DNA from: a bacterium
Lineage (GTDB): Bacteria > CAIWAD01
NCBI GenBank assembly: GCA_030429345.1
Contig: JAUIFJ010000017.1
Location: forward strand, 28,828 to 92,827
Direction of reading: 5' to 3'
Length of the DNA: 64,000 bases
The position numbers and the translations under genes were made by a program. Within the stretch, counting starts at the first letter, position 1. Each line of letters opens with the position of its first letter. Under the pieces are notes generated by a model. The model was given only the letters and a program-made list of their open reading frames with translations, was not told where the DNA came from and ran no database searches. Positions 26,203-35,161 of this stretch are shown piece by piece.

Positions 26203-28830
26203 CTAGTTGGTCGCTTCGACCCAGTAGAACCAGGGGCCGGTGCCCAGGGCGCCGGCATCGGTGTAGCCCAGGGTGGCGGTGCTGCCGACCATCACGAAGC
26301 CGCTGTAGGCGTCCGCGCTGCGGTAGACATTGTAGTTGGTGGCGCCGTCGACGGCGGTCCAGCTCAGCTCGATGTCATTGCTGTTGACGCTGATGCTGAG
26401 AACGGTCGGATCCAGCTCGGTGGGTCCGGTGACGTCGAACTGGTCGCGGGGCAGCAGCTGGTAGCCGCTGTAGTGCGGGGCGCTGCTGTCGAACTGGCTG
26501 ACCAGGCCCACCAGGTCCACGGTGCCGGCGGGCAGGATGAACTGGTCCGGGGTGCCGTCAATGTCATAGGCCAGGTCGCGGTCGATGCGGACCACGATCT
26601 GCACGCCGTCGGCGTCGCAGAGGTAGTCGTTGCCGCTGCCGGTGATCGTCACCTGACCGGTTTCCGGGAAGGTCACCTCGCTGATGACGACCAGGTGGGC
26701 CTCCATGGCTTCGATGGCCAGGCTGTCGTTGAAGGTGCTGGCGGCCAGGGGCTCGGGCGTCGGCGCGGGGTTGCCCGTGCTGATCACGCTGATCGTCGGG
26801 GAGCTGCTCAGCTGGGACAGGCCGTTGTAATGGGTCACCTCGCCGGTGGCCTCGATCACGTCGCCGGGCTGCAGGTCCAGGTCGTAGACGTCGCCGCCGA
26901 AGACGCAGGTGGCGCCGGTCTCGTCCATCATGTAAATCGGGCCGCCGGCATTGAAGACCGCGCCGGCCAGGACCGTGCCGCAGATCATGCGGATCTCGCC
27001 GTTCAGCGGGCTGAGGCCGTCGGCATTGTCGGCGGCGACCTCGCTGATGTCAATGCAGCTCAGCGGGGCGGAAACGGTGTAGCTCAGGGTGCTGCTGGTG
27101 CTGCTGTCCATGTCGTCGTCGGTGGCGACCACGTAGTACTCGACCATGGCGCCCTCGGCCTGGGGAGCGATGACCGCGCTCCAGGTGTCGCCCATGGCGC
27201 TCATGGCCAGGGTGTTGAGGCTGCCGGCGTCGACAGTGTAGTTCAGCTCCACGCCGGTGACGGTGCCATCGCTATCGACGGCATCGACGCTGACGGTGAC
27301 CGGGTCCGTGTTGCTCGGGAAATCCGGGCTGTGCATCAGGTTGGAAATAGCCGGGGGCAGGTTGCCGCCGCCGACGGGCACATCGGCCTGGAAGCGGGGC
27401 AGCAGCTGGTAGCCTTCCGTGTGCGGAGCGCTGAAGTCGAACTGGCCCAGCACGCCGGTGACGGTGGTCGGACCGGAGGGCAGGATGAACTGGCTCATCT
27501 CGTCGCCCAGGTCGCTGTCGATGCGCACGGTGATGGTGTCCACGCCGACGGTGGCCAGGAAATTCTGGCTGCTGGAAACGTCCTGCACGCCAGGGGTCAG
27601 GAACTCTACGTTCTCGACGCTGATCAGGTAGGCCTCGTTGGCCTCGTTGAACTCGGCGGGAGTGATCACGGTCGGGGCGGGCACGGGATTGCCGCTGCTG
27701 ATCACGGTGAAGGAGCCGGTCGGGTAGAGTTCCGTCAGGCCGTTGTAGAAGTCCAGCTCGCCGACCATGACCACGCTGTCGCCGATGGCGCACTCGGCAT
27801 TGGTGAAGAGCTCACTGTAGAAGGCCATGGCGCCGCTGCTGGTCTGCAGGTAGCCGGGACCGGGATCACCGAACTCGTGGGCCACGGTCACGATGCCGCA
27901 GAGCTGCTGGACCGAGTACAGGTTGACCGGCACCTCGTCGGCGTCCTGCACGCGCATGTCCGCAGCGATGTCGCCGCAGGACAGGCTCTCCGACGTATAG
28001 GAGAAGGTGGCGCTGGTGCTGGTCTCCATGTCGTTGTCTGTGGCCTCGATGTAGTACTCGACCATGGAGCCCTCGGGCTGCATGGGAATCTCGGCCTCGT
28101 ACTGCACGCGGGCCGCGCTGATGGTCATGTCGAGCACGACCGGCGTGCCGCTGTCGACGGTGTAGACCAGGTCCACGTTGTCCAGGGTGCCGTTGTCGGC
28201 GACTTCGGCGGTGACGAATACGTCATCGGAAGGCGTCGGGGCAACCGGGGTCTGGGTCACGCCGGTGATCGAGGGGGCCGTGGAGGGCGCAAAGCCCGGG
28301 GTGCCCAGGTCGCCGTCTCCGTAGGGCTGGGTGGAGGTGCCCCAGCTGGTGTTCACGTTGTTGTCGCTGTTCAGGTCCAGCAGGAACATGGAGGCCCCGT
28401 TGGGGTCCGGCCAGCCGGCGCCGTCATCATACTCGACACGGTCGACCTCGGTAGGGCCGTCCACGAGGATGATCTCGTCGTCTCCGTTGGACAGCTGGAA
28501 GGCACTAGTCCACACGTAATCCACCGGCACACCGCCGTTGGTGCCCGTGTCGCCATTGACGCCGAAGACGACGAAGTCGCCAGCGGCGACGATCAGGCTG
28601 GACTCGACCGTGAAGGTGTTGCTGCTATTGTCCGAAAAGACCAGGCCCTGCATCTCGATCGGGGAAGCGGTGGCATTGTAGACCTCGAACCACTCACCGG
28701 CGCTGTCAAAAACAGCCGAAGGGTTCTGCATGATCTCGGAAATGACCAGGTCGCCCTCGCCGACGGCCCACGCGGACATCGCGCAGCCCAGGGACAGGGT
28801 GACACCAAGGAGCTTGGCACCAAAGGCCAT
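26203..28830 (-). CDS. Secreted lamin-tail domain protein with internal duplication
   Basis: An 875-residue exported protein with a signal peptide (about residues 1-22). An N-terminal lamin-tail (LTD) domain (about residues 27-150: LVISEIMQNPSAVFDSAGEWFEVYN) is followed by two long repeats of the same plan. Each has a beta-sandwich of type VYTVDSGTP...MVEYYIEATDNDM, then a domain that repeats as YNGLTELYPTG and YNGLSQLSSSP and runs to GYQLLPR. The C-terminal 90 residues look like a fibronectin type III domain (SWTAVDGATNYNVYRS). Such proteins bind surfaces or nucleic acids, but no enzyme motif is seen. ATG 28830 has a perfect AGGAGG. It ends at a terminator. Confidence 0.85.
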   Translation of the reverse strand: MAFGAKLLGVTLSLGCAMSAWAVGEGDLVISEIMQNPSAVFDSAGEWFEVYNATASPIEMQGLVFSDNSSNTFTVESSLIVAAGDFVVFGVNGDTGTNGGVPVDYVWTSAFQLSNGDDEIILVDGPTEVDRVEYDDGAGWPDPNGASMFLLDLNSDNNVNTSWGTSTQPYGDGDLGTPGFAPSTAPSITGVTQTPVAPTPSDDVFVTAEVADNGTLDNVDLVYTVDSGTPVVLDMTISAARVQYEAEIPMQPEGSMVEYYIEATDNDMETSTSATFSYTSESLSCGDIAADMRVQDADEVPVNLYSVQQLCGIVTVAHEFGDPGPGYLQTSSGAMAFYSELFTNAECAIGDSVVMVGELDFYNGLTELYPTGSFTVISSGNPVPAPTVITPAEFNEANEAYLISVENVEFLTPGVQDVSSSQNFLATVGVDTITVRIDSDLGDEMSQFILPSGPTTVTGVLGQFDFSAPHTEGYQLLPRFQADVPVGGGNLPPAISNLMHSPDFPSNTDPVTVSVDAVDSDGTVTGVELNYTVDAGSLNTLAMSAMGDTWSAVIAPQAEGAMVEYYVVATDDDMDSSTSSTLSYTVSAPLSCIDISEVAADNADGLSPLNGEIRMICGTVLAGAVFNAGGPIYMMDETGATCVFGGDVYDLDLQPGDVIEATGEVTHYNGLSQLSSSPTISVISTGNPAPTPEPLAASTFNDSLAIEAMEAHLVVISEVTFPETGQVTITGSGNDYLCDADGVQIVVRIDRDLAYDIDGTPDQFILPAGTVDLVGLVSQFDSSAPHYSGYQLLPRDQFDVTGPTELDPTVLSISVNSNDIELSWTAVDGATNYNVYRSADAYSGFVMVGSTATLGYTDAGALGTGPWFYWVEATN

Positions 28831-29260
28831 TGCGTACCTCCTACAGGATTTTCATTGAAATGGATTGGTTTGCAAAGAGTCGATCGAAAACCCGCGGACC
28901 ATCAACAGCCGCACTGTCTTCGATCCTGGACAAAGAGCAAAAGCTATGCCCTTGAGAGGCCTCCTGTGGCCAATGAGCCGGAAGCAACAGGATTCTAACC
29001 ACCGACTGACAACTCTGTCTTTAGCCTGCGCAATATCAGCTACTTAGTCCTGGCTTCTTTTCGGCCACCGGGCAGGCAAACATTCTCCAAATCCTGCCTT
29101 CCCCGAAGGGGAGGTCAGGACGAGGCCTGCCGGCTGTCCAAGGTCGGGCGGGCGGAGTCCAATTTCGGGCGAAGGGAGGCTTTTTTGCTTGACAGGAGTT
29201 GCGCAGAACACTAAGGCCCGAAGGTGAGGCAGTACACGAAAAGGGCACAGGGGACAAGCT
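28831..29260. other. Leader/promoter region of the lamin-tail gene
   Basis: 430 bases with no gene I support. It holds the promoter and leader of the 28830 gene, with an AT-rich section at about 28840-29060. Short open frames on both strands are not convincing; two minus-strand frames read through the neighbouring tRNA. A plus-strand TTGACA at 29189 has a poor -10 and no gene downstream. Confidence 0.5.
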
Positions 29261-29261
29261 G

Positions 29262-29297
29262 GAAAAAGAAAGAGCCTGCTCTGGGGGAGCAGGCTCT
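29262..29297 (-). terminator. Intrinsic terminator of tRNA-Pro/merR
   Basis: AGAGCCTGCTC (29271-29281) pairs with GAGCAGGCTCT (29287-29297), 11 bp, loop TGGGG. On the minus strand it is followed by TTCTTTTTCC. It lies 16 bases downstream of the tRNA-Pro 3' end, a strong Rho-independent terminator for the tRNA transcript. Confidence 0.88.
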
Positions 29298-29312
29298 CGT
29301 ATACAATGAAAA

Positions 29313-29684
<372 letters not shown>

Positions 29685-29774
29685 GATCTGGCCTTCTCCC
29701 ACTGGCCACCGTTCCGGCGGCAGATGAGAAGGCTGAACATAGCGAATGCGGGAAATGGATGCAACGAAGAGGGC

Positions 29775-30569
29775 TCAGGACTTGCGCCGCGAGGCGACCC
29801 AGGCCGATAGCGCGGCCCCGCGGGCGGCCCAGCGCTGCCGGCGGTCCGGCAGAGTGCCGGCGAGCAGCGAACGCAGCTCCTGCGGTCCATGGCTGTCGTA
29901 GAGCATGCAGCGGGGCAGGTCGAAGAGCCCTTCTCCGCCGAAGCGCCCCAGGCCCAGCCGCAGTCCGGCCGCGCTGGCCAGATGCCTCGCCCGGCGATCG
30001 CTCAGCCCATAGGGCCAGCTGATCACCTTGACCAGCTGGTCGAAGCGCAGCTCCAGCTCGGCGCGCGCGCTGACCAGTTCCGCGTCCAGTTGCTCCAGGT
30101 CCAGCCCGACAAGGGGCCGATGGCTGCGGCCGTGCAGCCCCAGGCTCCAGCCCTCTTCCAGCAGGATGGCGATCTGTTCTTCGCTCATGTGGGTGCGCGC
30201 GCGCAGACGGGGAGCCGGGTCCCAGTTCGCCTTGCGGCCGATGTAGTCGAGCACGGGGAACAGCGTGGCCTGGTAGCCCGCCTCCCGCAGCAGGGGGCGG
30301 GCATGGTGGTATACGCCCTCGTAGGCGTCGTCGAAGACCAGCAGGACCGTTCTCTCCCCGGGGGCCGCGCGCCCCTGGCCTTCCACCCAGTGCTCCAGGC
30401 CCAGGGAGCGGTAGCCTTCCTGCTGCAGCGTCTCCAGCTGGCGGGAGAATGTTTCCGGTGATACACGGGTCGGCGAGGGAAGGAAGCCCGGCGCGATCTC
30501 GTGCCAGCAGAGCACGGGGACCGCCTGCCCGCCTTCCTCCGCCTGGCCGAGTCCTTCGCGCAGATCCAC
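29775..30569 (-). CDS. Polysaccharide deacetylase family protein
   Basis: A 264-residue NodB-homology protein. FDDAYEGVYHH holds the paired aspartates, and a later GLHGRSHRPL holds two histidines, giving the metal-binding Asp/His/His set of de-N-acetylases. The N-terminus has the VPVLCWHEI strand of the family. Likely activity is deacetylation of a glycan such as peptidoglycan or a poly-N-acetylhexosamine. No signal peptide is visible, so either it acts inside the cell or its start is wrong. The GTG at 30569 sits two bases after the dut stop; no ATG is near, so the start is uncertain. Confidence 0.82.
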   Translation of the reverse strand: MDLREGLGQAEEGGQAVPVLCWHEIAPGFLPSPTRVSPETFSRQLETLQQEGYRSLGLEHWVEGQGRAAPGERTVLLVFDDAYEGVYHHARPLLREAGYQATLFPVLDYIGRKANWDPAPRLRARTHMSEEQIAILLEEGWSLGLHGRSHRPLVGLDLEQLDAELVSARAELELRFDQLVKVISWPYGLSDRRARHLASAAGLRLGLGRFGGEGLFDLPRCMLYDSHGPQELRSLLAGTLPDRRQRWAARGAALSAWVASRRKS

Positions 30570-30571
30570 GC

Positions 30572-31015
30572 TCAGCGCCCCGTGTGACCGAAGCCGCCGC
30601 TGCCGCGACGGGTCTCGTCGAGTTCGTCCACGGGCAGCAGCCGCGCCTGCTCCACCTTGACCAGCGCCGCCTGGCAGATGCGCATGCCACGTGTAATACA
30701 AAAATCCTCGCGGCCCAGGTTGCCCAGGATCACCTGGACCTCGCCGCGGTAGTCGCTGTCGATGGTTCCCGGGCTGTTGGGAACGATCAGGCCGTGCTTG
30801 AGCGCCAGGCCGCTGCGCGGTCGGATCTGCAGCTCGTGGCCCTGCGGCACGGCGAACTGCAGGCCGGTCGGCACCAGCAGGATCTCGCCCGGCGGCAGGC
30901 GCAGCTCGTCCTCCACCGCCGCCAGCAGGTCCATGGCGGCGCTGCCCGGCGTCTGGTAGGCGGGCAGGGGCAGGCCGCGGCCGTGTTCCAGCACGCGGAT
31001 CTTGCAGTCGATCAT
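30572..31015 (-). CDS. dut: dUTP pyrophosphatase
   Basis: A 147-residue trimeric dUTPase with all five motifs: [27 protein letters not shown], the [10 protein letters not shown] segment and the C-terminal [10 protein letters not shown] that closes over the active site. It hydrolyses dUTP to dUMP and keeps uracil out of DNA. Its ATG overlaps the stop of the upstream M16 peptidase (ATGA, 31012-31015). The length and all catalytic residues look intact. Confidence 0.96.
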   Translation of the reverse strand: MIDCKIRVLEHGRGLPLPAYQTPGSAAMDLLAAVEDELRLPPGEILLVPTGLQFAVPQGHELQIRPRSGLALKHGLIVPNSPGTIDSDYRGEVQVILGNLGREDFCITRGMRICQAALVKVEQARLLPVDELDETRRGSGGFGHTGR

Positions 31016-32244
31016 GTGTCCTCCCCGATGATGACGGATTCGTGGAACCCTTCCGGTTGCAGCCAGCGCCGGGCGCAGTCGGCCAGGGGCTCGCGGCTGC
31101 GGGCGCCCAGGCGGGCGGCGATCTGCGCGCTGTCCAGCGGCTCGAGCCGCGCCAGTTCCCGCCGGGCCAGGCGCTGCAGGCGGTTGCCGCTCTGCTCGTC
31201 GGCAATGGCCAGGGCGCCCAGCAGCTGGCGCCGGGTGCGCAGCACTTCCTCTTCCGTCGGCCCCTTGTCGGCCAGGCGGGACAGCTCCCCGGCGAGCAGA
31301 GCGCGCGCTTCCTGCAGGCGGCTCTCGTCGCAGGCCAGGTAGACGCCGAGCAGGCTGCAGCGCTCGTGCAGGTCGAGCCAGCTGAAGATGCTGTAGCACA
31401 GGGCCCGCTCCTCGCGCAGCTCGACGAAGAGCCGGCTGCTCATGCCTTCGCCGAGCAGGGTGTTGAGGAAGGCCAGCTGGCCGTAGTCCTCGCTGCCGTA
31501 GACCGGGCCGGGACGCATGACCTGCAGGTGCGCCTGCAGGGCGGCGGCTCGCCGGTGGATCACGCGGCCCGGCTGGACGGGCTCCGGACAGGGGCTGTGG
31601 GCCTCCTCCCCGGCACGAAGGTCGCCGAAAAGCGCCTCCGCGCGGCGGACCAGGGCGGCGTGTGCCACAGGACCGCTGCAGGCCAGCACCAGGTTGCGCC
31701 CCCTCAGCAGGCGGTCGTGGAAGCGCGTCAGCGTCCCGCGATCGATGGCCGCCACGCTCGCCTCGTCGCCCTGCACCGGGCGGCCGAAGGCCTGCCCCGG
31801 GTAGAGGTCCTCGTAGAGCAGGTCGCCCAGCTCGTCCTCCGGGCTTTCGGCGACCATGCGGATCTCGTCGACGATTACCGAAAGCTCGCGTTCCAGGTCT
31901 TCGGCATCCAGCCGGGAATCGCGGATCATCTCGGCCAGCAGGTCGAGGCAGGGTTCCCAGTCGCCGGCCGGCAGGCTGCAGTAGAGGCTCGTGTCACATC
32001 GTCCGGTGGCGGCGTTCAACAGGCCGCCGCGGCCCTCGATCTCCGCGCTGAGCCCGAAGGCCGTGTGACGGGAGGTGCCCTTGAAGAGCATGTGCTCGAG
32101 CACATGGCAGATGCCGCCGGGCACGCCCGTTTCGGCGCTGCTACCCTCGCGGAACCAGAGCCCCAGGCTGGCGACCTGCCCCGGAAGGTTCTCGCTGATC
32201 ACCGTGACTCCGTTGGGAAGCACGCTGCGTTCGATTGTCGGCAT
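31012..32244 (-). CDS. M16 family zinc metallopeptidase
   Basis: A 410-residue insulinase-type peptidase with the inverted zinc motif HVLEH (His47, Glu50, His51) and the third ligand glutamate in [11 protein letters not shown]. This is one full two-domain subunit. Related single-chain bacterial members (mitochondrial processing peptidase-like) digest peptides or signal fragments in the cytoplasm; the ylxQ-pnp-M16 region of many bacteria carries such a gene, and PNPase lies directly upstream here. ATG 32244 has a fair spacing to upstream purines. The N-terminus [16 protein letters not shown] is typical. Confidence 0.92.
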   Translation of the reverse strand: MPTIERSVLPNGVTVISENLPGQVASLGLWFREGSSAETGVPGGICHVLEHMLFKGTSRHTAFGLSAEIEGRGGLLNAATGRCDTSLYCSLPAGDWEPCLDLLAEMIRDSRLDAEDLERELSVIVDEIRMVAESPEDELGDLLYEDLYPGQAFGRPVQGDEASVAAIDRGTLTRFHDRLLRGRNLVLACSGPVAHAALVRRAEALFGDLRAGEEAHSPCPEPVQPGRVIHRRAAALQAHLQVMRPGPVYGSEDYGQLAFLNTLLGEGMSSRLFVELREERALCYSIFSWLDLHERCSLLGVYLACDESRLQEARALLAGELSRLADKGPTEEEVLRTRRQLLGALAIADEQSGNRLQRLARRELARLEPLDSAQIAARLGARSREPLADCARRWLQPEGFHESVIIGEDT

Positions 32245-32311
32245 GTCTCTCTCTACAGGTCAGGATGCAGACAGGAGTCGCCGTCGACTCCGGTCGAGGT
32301 GCAGGCCGCTA

Positions 32312-32345
32312 CGAGAAAAGGCGGAACCGTGTTCCCGGTTCCGCC
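32312..32345 (-). terminator. Intrinsic terminator after pnp
   Basis: GGCGGAACCG (32320-32329) pairs with CGGTTCCGCC (32336-32345), 10 bp, loop TGTTCC. On the minus strand TTTTCTCG follows. It sits 28 bases downstream of the pnp stop, and may be partial since the M16 gene follows on the same strand. Confidence 0.85.
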
Positions 32346-32372
32346 TTCGTGTGTCGTACACTTCCTGGCGGT

Positions 32373-34595
32373 CTAGCGCCGGCCGCCGCGGTCCCGGCCT
32401 CCGCCGCCTCCGCGCCCGCCGCGGTCACGGTCACGACCGCCGCCTCCGCGGGGTCCGCGGTCGCCGTCCCGACGCTCGCCGCGCGGCTCGCGGGGACGCT
32501 CGGTCCAGCCCTCGGGCTTGGGCATCAGGGCCCGTCGGCTGAGCGACAGCTTGCCGCCCTCGGCCTCCTTCAGCAGGACCGTCACCTTGTCGCCGACCTT
32601 GAGCACGTCCTCGACGCGCTCCGTGCGCTGGTAGTCGATCTCGCTGATGTGCAGCAGGCCTTCGCGGCCGGGCATGATCTCGACGAAGGCGCCGAAGGTC
32701 TGAATGCCGACCACCTTGCCTTCGTAGGTCGCGCCGACCTCGGGTTCGGCGACCAGGCTCTTGATCCACTCCATGGCCTGCTTCATGCTGTCGCCGTTGT
32801 CGCTGGCCACGGTGACCTTGCCGTCGTTCTCGATGTCGATCGAGGTGCCGGTGGCGTCGGTGATCTCGCGGATCATCTTGCCGCCGGGCCCGATCACCAT
32901 GCCGATCTTGTCGATGGGAATCATCACGAACTCGAGGCGCGGCGCGTAGGCGCTCAGCTCGCTGCGGGTCTCTTGGATCGCCTCGGCCATCTTGCCCAGG
33001 ATGTGGGCGCGGCCCTCGCGGGCCTGGTTCAGCGCGCGCTCCATGATCTCGTAGGACAGGCCGTCGATCTTGATGTCCATCTGGAAGGCGGTGATGCCCT
33101 CGCTGGTGCCGCAGACCTTGAAGTCCATGTCGCCCAGGTGGTCCTCGTCGCCGAGGATGTCACTCAGGATCGCAATGTCCTCGCCTTCCTTGATCAGGCC
33201 CATGGCGATGCCCGCAACGGGACGGTGCATGGGCACGCCGGCGGCCATCATCGCCATGGAGCCGGCGCAGACCGTGGCCATGGAGCTGGAGCCGTTGCTT
33301 TCCAGCACCTCGCTCACGTAGCGGATCGTATACGGGAAGTTCTCGCGGTCGATCATGCGCTTGAGGGCGCGCTCGGCCAGGTTGCCGTGGCCGATCTCGC
33401 GGCGGCTGGTGCCGGGACGCTTGACCTCGCCCACGCAGAAGGGCGGGAAATTGTAATGCAGCATGAAGCCGCGCGTGATGTCGCCGAAGATGCCGTCCAG
33501 GCGCTGCTCGTCGCGCTTGGTGCCCAGCGTGATCGCTCCCAGGGCCTGGGTCTGGCCGCGGGTGAAGAGCGCGCTGCCGTGGGCGCGGGGCAGCAGGTCC
33601 GTCTCACAGGCGATGGGGCGGATCTGGGTTGTCTCACGACCGTCCAGGCGGCGTCCCTTGCCGGTGATGTTGCCGCGCATGACGTCCTTCATGCGGTCGT
33701 GGATCAGCTCCGAGGCCAGCGAGGCGGCTTCCTCGAGCTTGTCCGCGTCTTCCGCGTAGGGAGCGAGCACTCGCTCCTTGCAGGCCTTGATGGCGACCTT
33801 GCGCTCGGCCTTTCCGGCGATCGAGCAGATCTCGTCCATGTCCTTCTCGACCTCGGCGGCCAGGGCGGCCTTCAGCTGCTCGTCGACTTCCGGAGGGCTG
33901 ACCACCCACTTCTCGGGGGTGGGCAGATCAGCGAGCATGCTTTCCTGCAGGTCGATGATCAGGCGGATCTTCTCGTGGGCGAAGCGAATGATCTCCAGCA
34001 GTTCGCCTTCGCTGATCTCGGCGCTCTCGCCTTCGACCATGGCGATGTTGTCGCGGGTCGCGGCCACCACCACCTCGATGTCGCTGGCTTCTTCCTGCTC
34101 CTGGGTCGGGAAGACGACCAGCTGACCGTCTACGCGGCCCACGTTGACGCTCGCCACGGGAGTGTGGAAGGGCAGCACGCTGGAGCACAGCGCCAGGCTG
34201 GCGCCGCAGGTGGCCAGCGCGCCGGGGTGGGTCGCGCCGTCATAGCTGATCACTTCGGCCATGATCTGGGTCTCGTTCATGAAGCCGTCGGCGAAGAGCG
34301 GACGCAGCGGACGGTCGATCAGGCGGCAGGCCAGCACTTCGCGCTCGCTGGGACGGGCCTCGCGCTTGAAATAGCCGCCGGGGATGCGGCCGGCCGAGTA
34401 CTGCTTTTCCTTGTACTCGACGGACAGGGGAAAGAAGTCCTGTCCGGGGCGGGTGCTGTCCAGGGCGCAGGCCGTGGTCAGCACGATGGTGTCTTCCAGG
34501 CGGATCCAGCAGGCACCGTGCGCCTGCTTGGCCACCTTGCCGACCTGCATGGTCAGCGTGCGTCCATCCAGCTGGATGGATTTCTCGATCATCAT
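32373..34595 (-). CDS. pnp: Polyribonucleotide nucleotidyltransferase (PNPase)
   Basis: A 740-residue PNPase with two RNase PH domains, a helical linker, a KH domain (IGPGGKMIREITDATG) and an S1 domain (VGATYEGKVVGIQTFGAFVEIMPG). It breaks down RNA 3' to 5' with phosphate. After the S1 domain comes a tail of about 50 residues rich in Arg and Gly (RGERRDGDRGPRGGGGRDRD and more), like an RGG-box RNA-binding tail, which the E. coli protein lacks. ATG 34595 has AGGAGATCAA upstream. A terminator-like hairpin and a second hairpin precede it, which fits the well-known autoregulation of rpsO-pnp. Confidence 0.96.
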   Translation of the reverse strand: MMIEKSIQLDGRTLTMQVGKVAKQAHGACWIRLEDTIVLTTACALDSTRPGQDFFPLSVEYKEKQYSAGRIPGGYFKREARPSEREVLACRLIDRPLRPLFADGFMNETQIMAEVISYDGATHPGALATCGASLALCSSVLPFHTPVASVNVGRVDGQLVVFPTQEQEEASDIEVVVAATRDNIAMVEGESAEISEGELLEIIRFAHEKIRLIIDLQESMLADLPTPEKWVVSPPEVDEQLKAALAAEVEKDMDEICSIAGKAERKVAIKACKERVLAPYAEDADKLEEAASLASELIHDRMKDVMRGNITGKGRRLDGRETTQIRPIACETDLLPRAHGSALFTRGQTQALGAITLGTKRDEQRLDGIFGDITRGFMLHYNFPPFCVGEVKRPGTSRREIGHGNLAERALKRMIDRENFPYTIRYVSEVLESNGSSSMATVCAGSMAMMAAGVPMHRPVAGIAMGLIKEGEDIAILSDILGDEDHLGDMDFKVCGTSEGITAFQMDIKIDGLSYEIMERALNQAREGRAHILGKMAEAIQETRSELSAYAPRLEFVMIPIDKIGMVIGPGGKMIREITDATGTSIDIENDGKVTVASDNGDSMKQAMEWIKSLVAEPEVGATYEGKVVGIQTFGAFVEIMPGREGLLHISEIDYQRTERVEDVLKVGDKVTVLLKEAEGGKLSLSRRALMPKPEGWTERPREPRGERRDGDRGPRGGGGRDRDRGGRGGGGGRDRGGRR

Positions 34596-34671
34596 TTGAT
34601 CTCCTGGTGTTGCGGAAGGCTGTTTGCTTCACGCAGCCCTGAATTCCGACCGGAACCAGAGGCACACCGGC

Positions 34672-34705
34672 GGGAGCACGACGCGGAAAACCGCGCGATG
34701 CTCCC
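34672..34705 (-). promoter_or_regulatory. Leader hairpin upstream of pnp
   Basis: GGGAGCA (34672-34678) and TGCTCCC (34699-34705) enclose an inner pair CGCGG/CCGCG (34682-34686/34691-34695), giving a two-part stem about 80-110 bases before the pnp ATG. In E. coli RNase III cuts such a leader stem and PNPase then represses itself. The location and shape fit, but the role is inferred. Confidence 0.45.
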
Positions 34706-34738
34706 ACCGTTGTGCCAGTGCTCCAGCCAAAAAGCACA

Positions 34739-34791
34739 ATCGCTTCGCCGGGGGGTCTCCCGGGGGTCCGGGCGAATCCCGGCGAAGCGAT
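34739..34791 (-). terminator. Terminator/attenuator hairpin between rpsO and pnp
   Basis: ATCGCTTCGCCGGG (34739-34752) pairs with CCCGGCGAAGCGAT (34778-34791), 14 bp, with a 25-base loop that contains a CCCGG/CCGGG hairpin. On the minus strand the stem is followed by TGTGCTTTTTGG. It lies 58 bases downstream of the rpsO stop, like the t1 site between rpsO and pnp in E. coli. Confidence 0.75.
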
Positions 34792-34848
34792 GACGGGTCA
34801 GGCCGTCAACACGACGCAAAGGTCGGAGTGGATCTGTGATCCACGGAG

Positions 34849-35121
34849 TTAACGGCGCAGTCCAAGCTGCTTGATGAGGGCGCGATAGCCTTCCAGGTCG
34901 CGGCTCATCATGTAATTCAACAGACGCCGGCGCTTGCCGACCAGCATCAGCAGCCCGCGGGTGCTGTGGTGGTCCTTGGGATTCGCCTTGGCGTGCTCGG
35001 TCAGGTTGACGATGCGCTCGGTGAGAATGGCGATCTGCACCTTGGTGTTGCCGGTGTCTTCGCCGTTGGCGCCGTACTCGGCGGCCAGTTCGACCGTGCG
35101 CTCTTTGGTGATGGTGGACAT
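34849..35121 (-). CDS. rpsO: 30S ribosomal protein S15
   Basis: A 90-residue S15 with the typical NTKVQIAILTERIVNLTEH helix, the DHHSTRGLLMLVGKRRRLL segment and a closing YRALIKQLGLRR. It binds the 16S three-way junction and bridges to the 50S subunit. It sits between ribF and pnp, the standard order, and is followed by a terminator-type hairpin. ATG 35121 has AGGAG upstream in the ribF/rpsO gap. Autoregulation through its own leader is known in E. coli, but no matching pseudoknot could be checked here. Confidence 0.98.
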   Translation of the reverse strand: MSTITKERTVELAAEYGANGEDTGNTKVQIAILTERIVNLTEHAKANPKDHHSTRGLLMLVGKRRRLLNYMMSRDLEGYRALIKQLGLRR

Positions 35122-35161
35122 GCAGTGCTCCTTTGTCGTCCAGGGTCAGTCCGGCGGATGC

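Noticed and set aside
26473..28998. An 841-codon plus-strand frame across the lamin-tail gene
   Set aside because: It is antisense to a gene with a signal peptide and a perfect ribosome binding site; its sequence is His/Gly/Val-rich shadow coding.
29189..29217. A TTGACA with a possible -10 on the plus strand
   Set aside because: The -10 (TAAGGC) is poor and no plus-strand gene follows.
32235..34793. An 852-codon plus-strand frame across pnp
   Set aside because: It is antisense to pnp, His/Asp/Ala-rich and without family motifs, so it is a shadow of the high GC third codon position.
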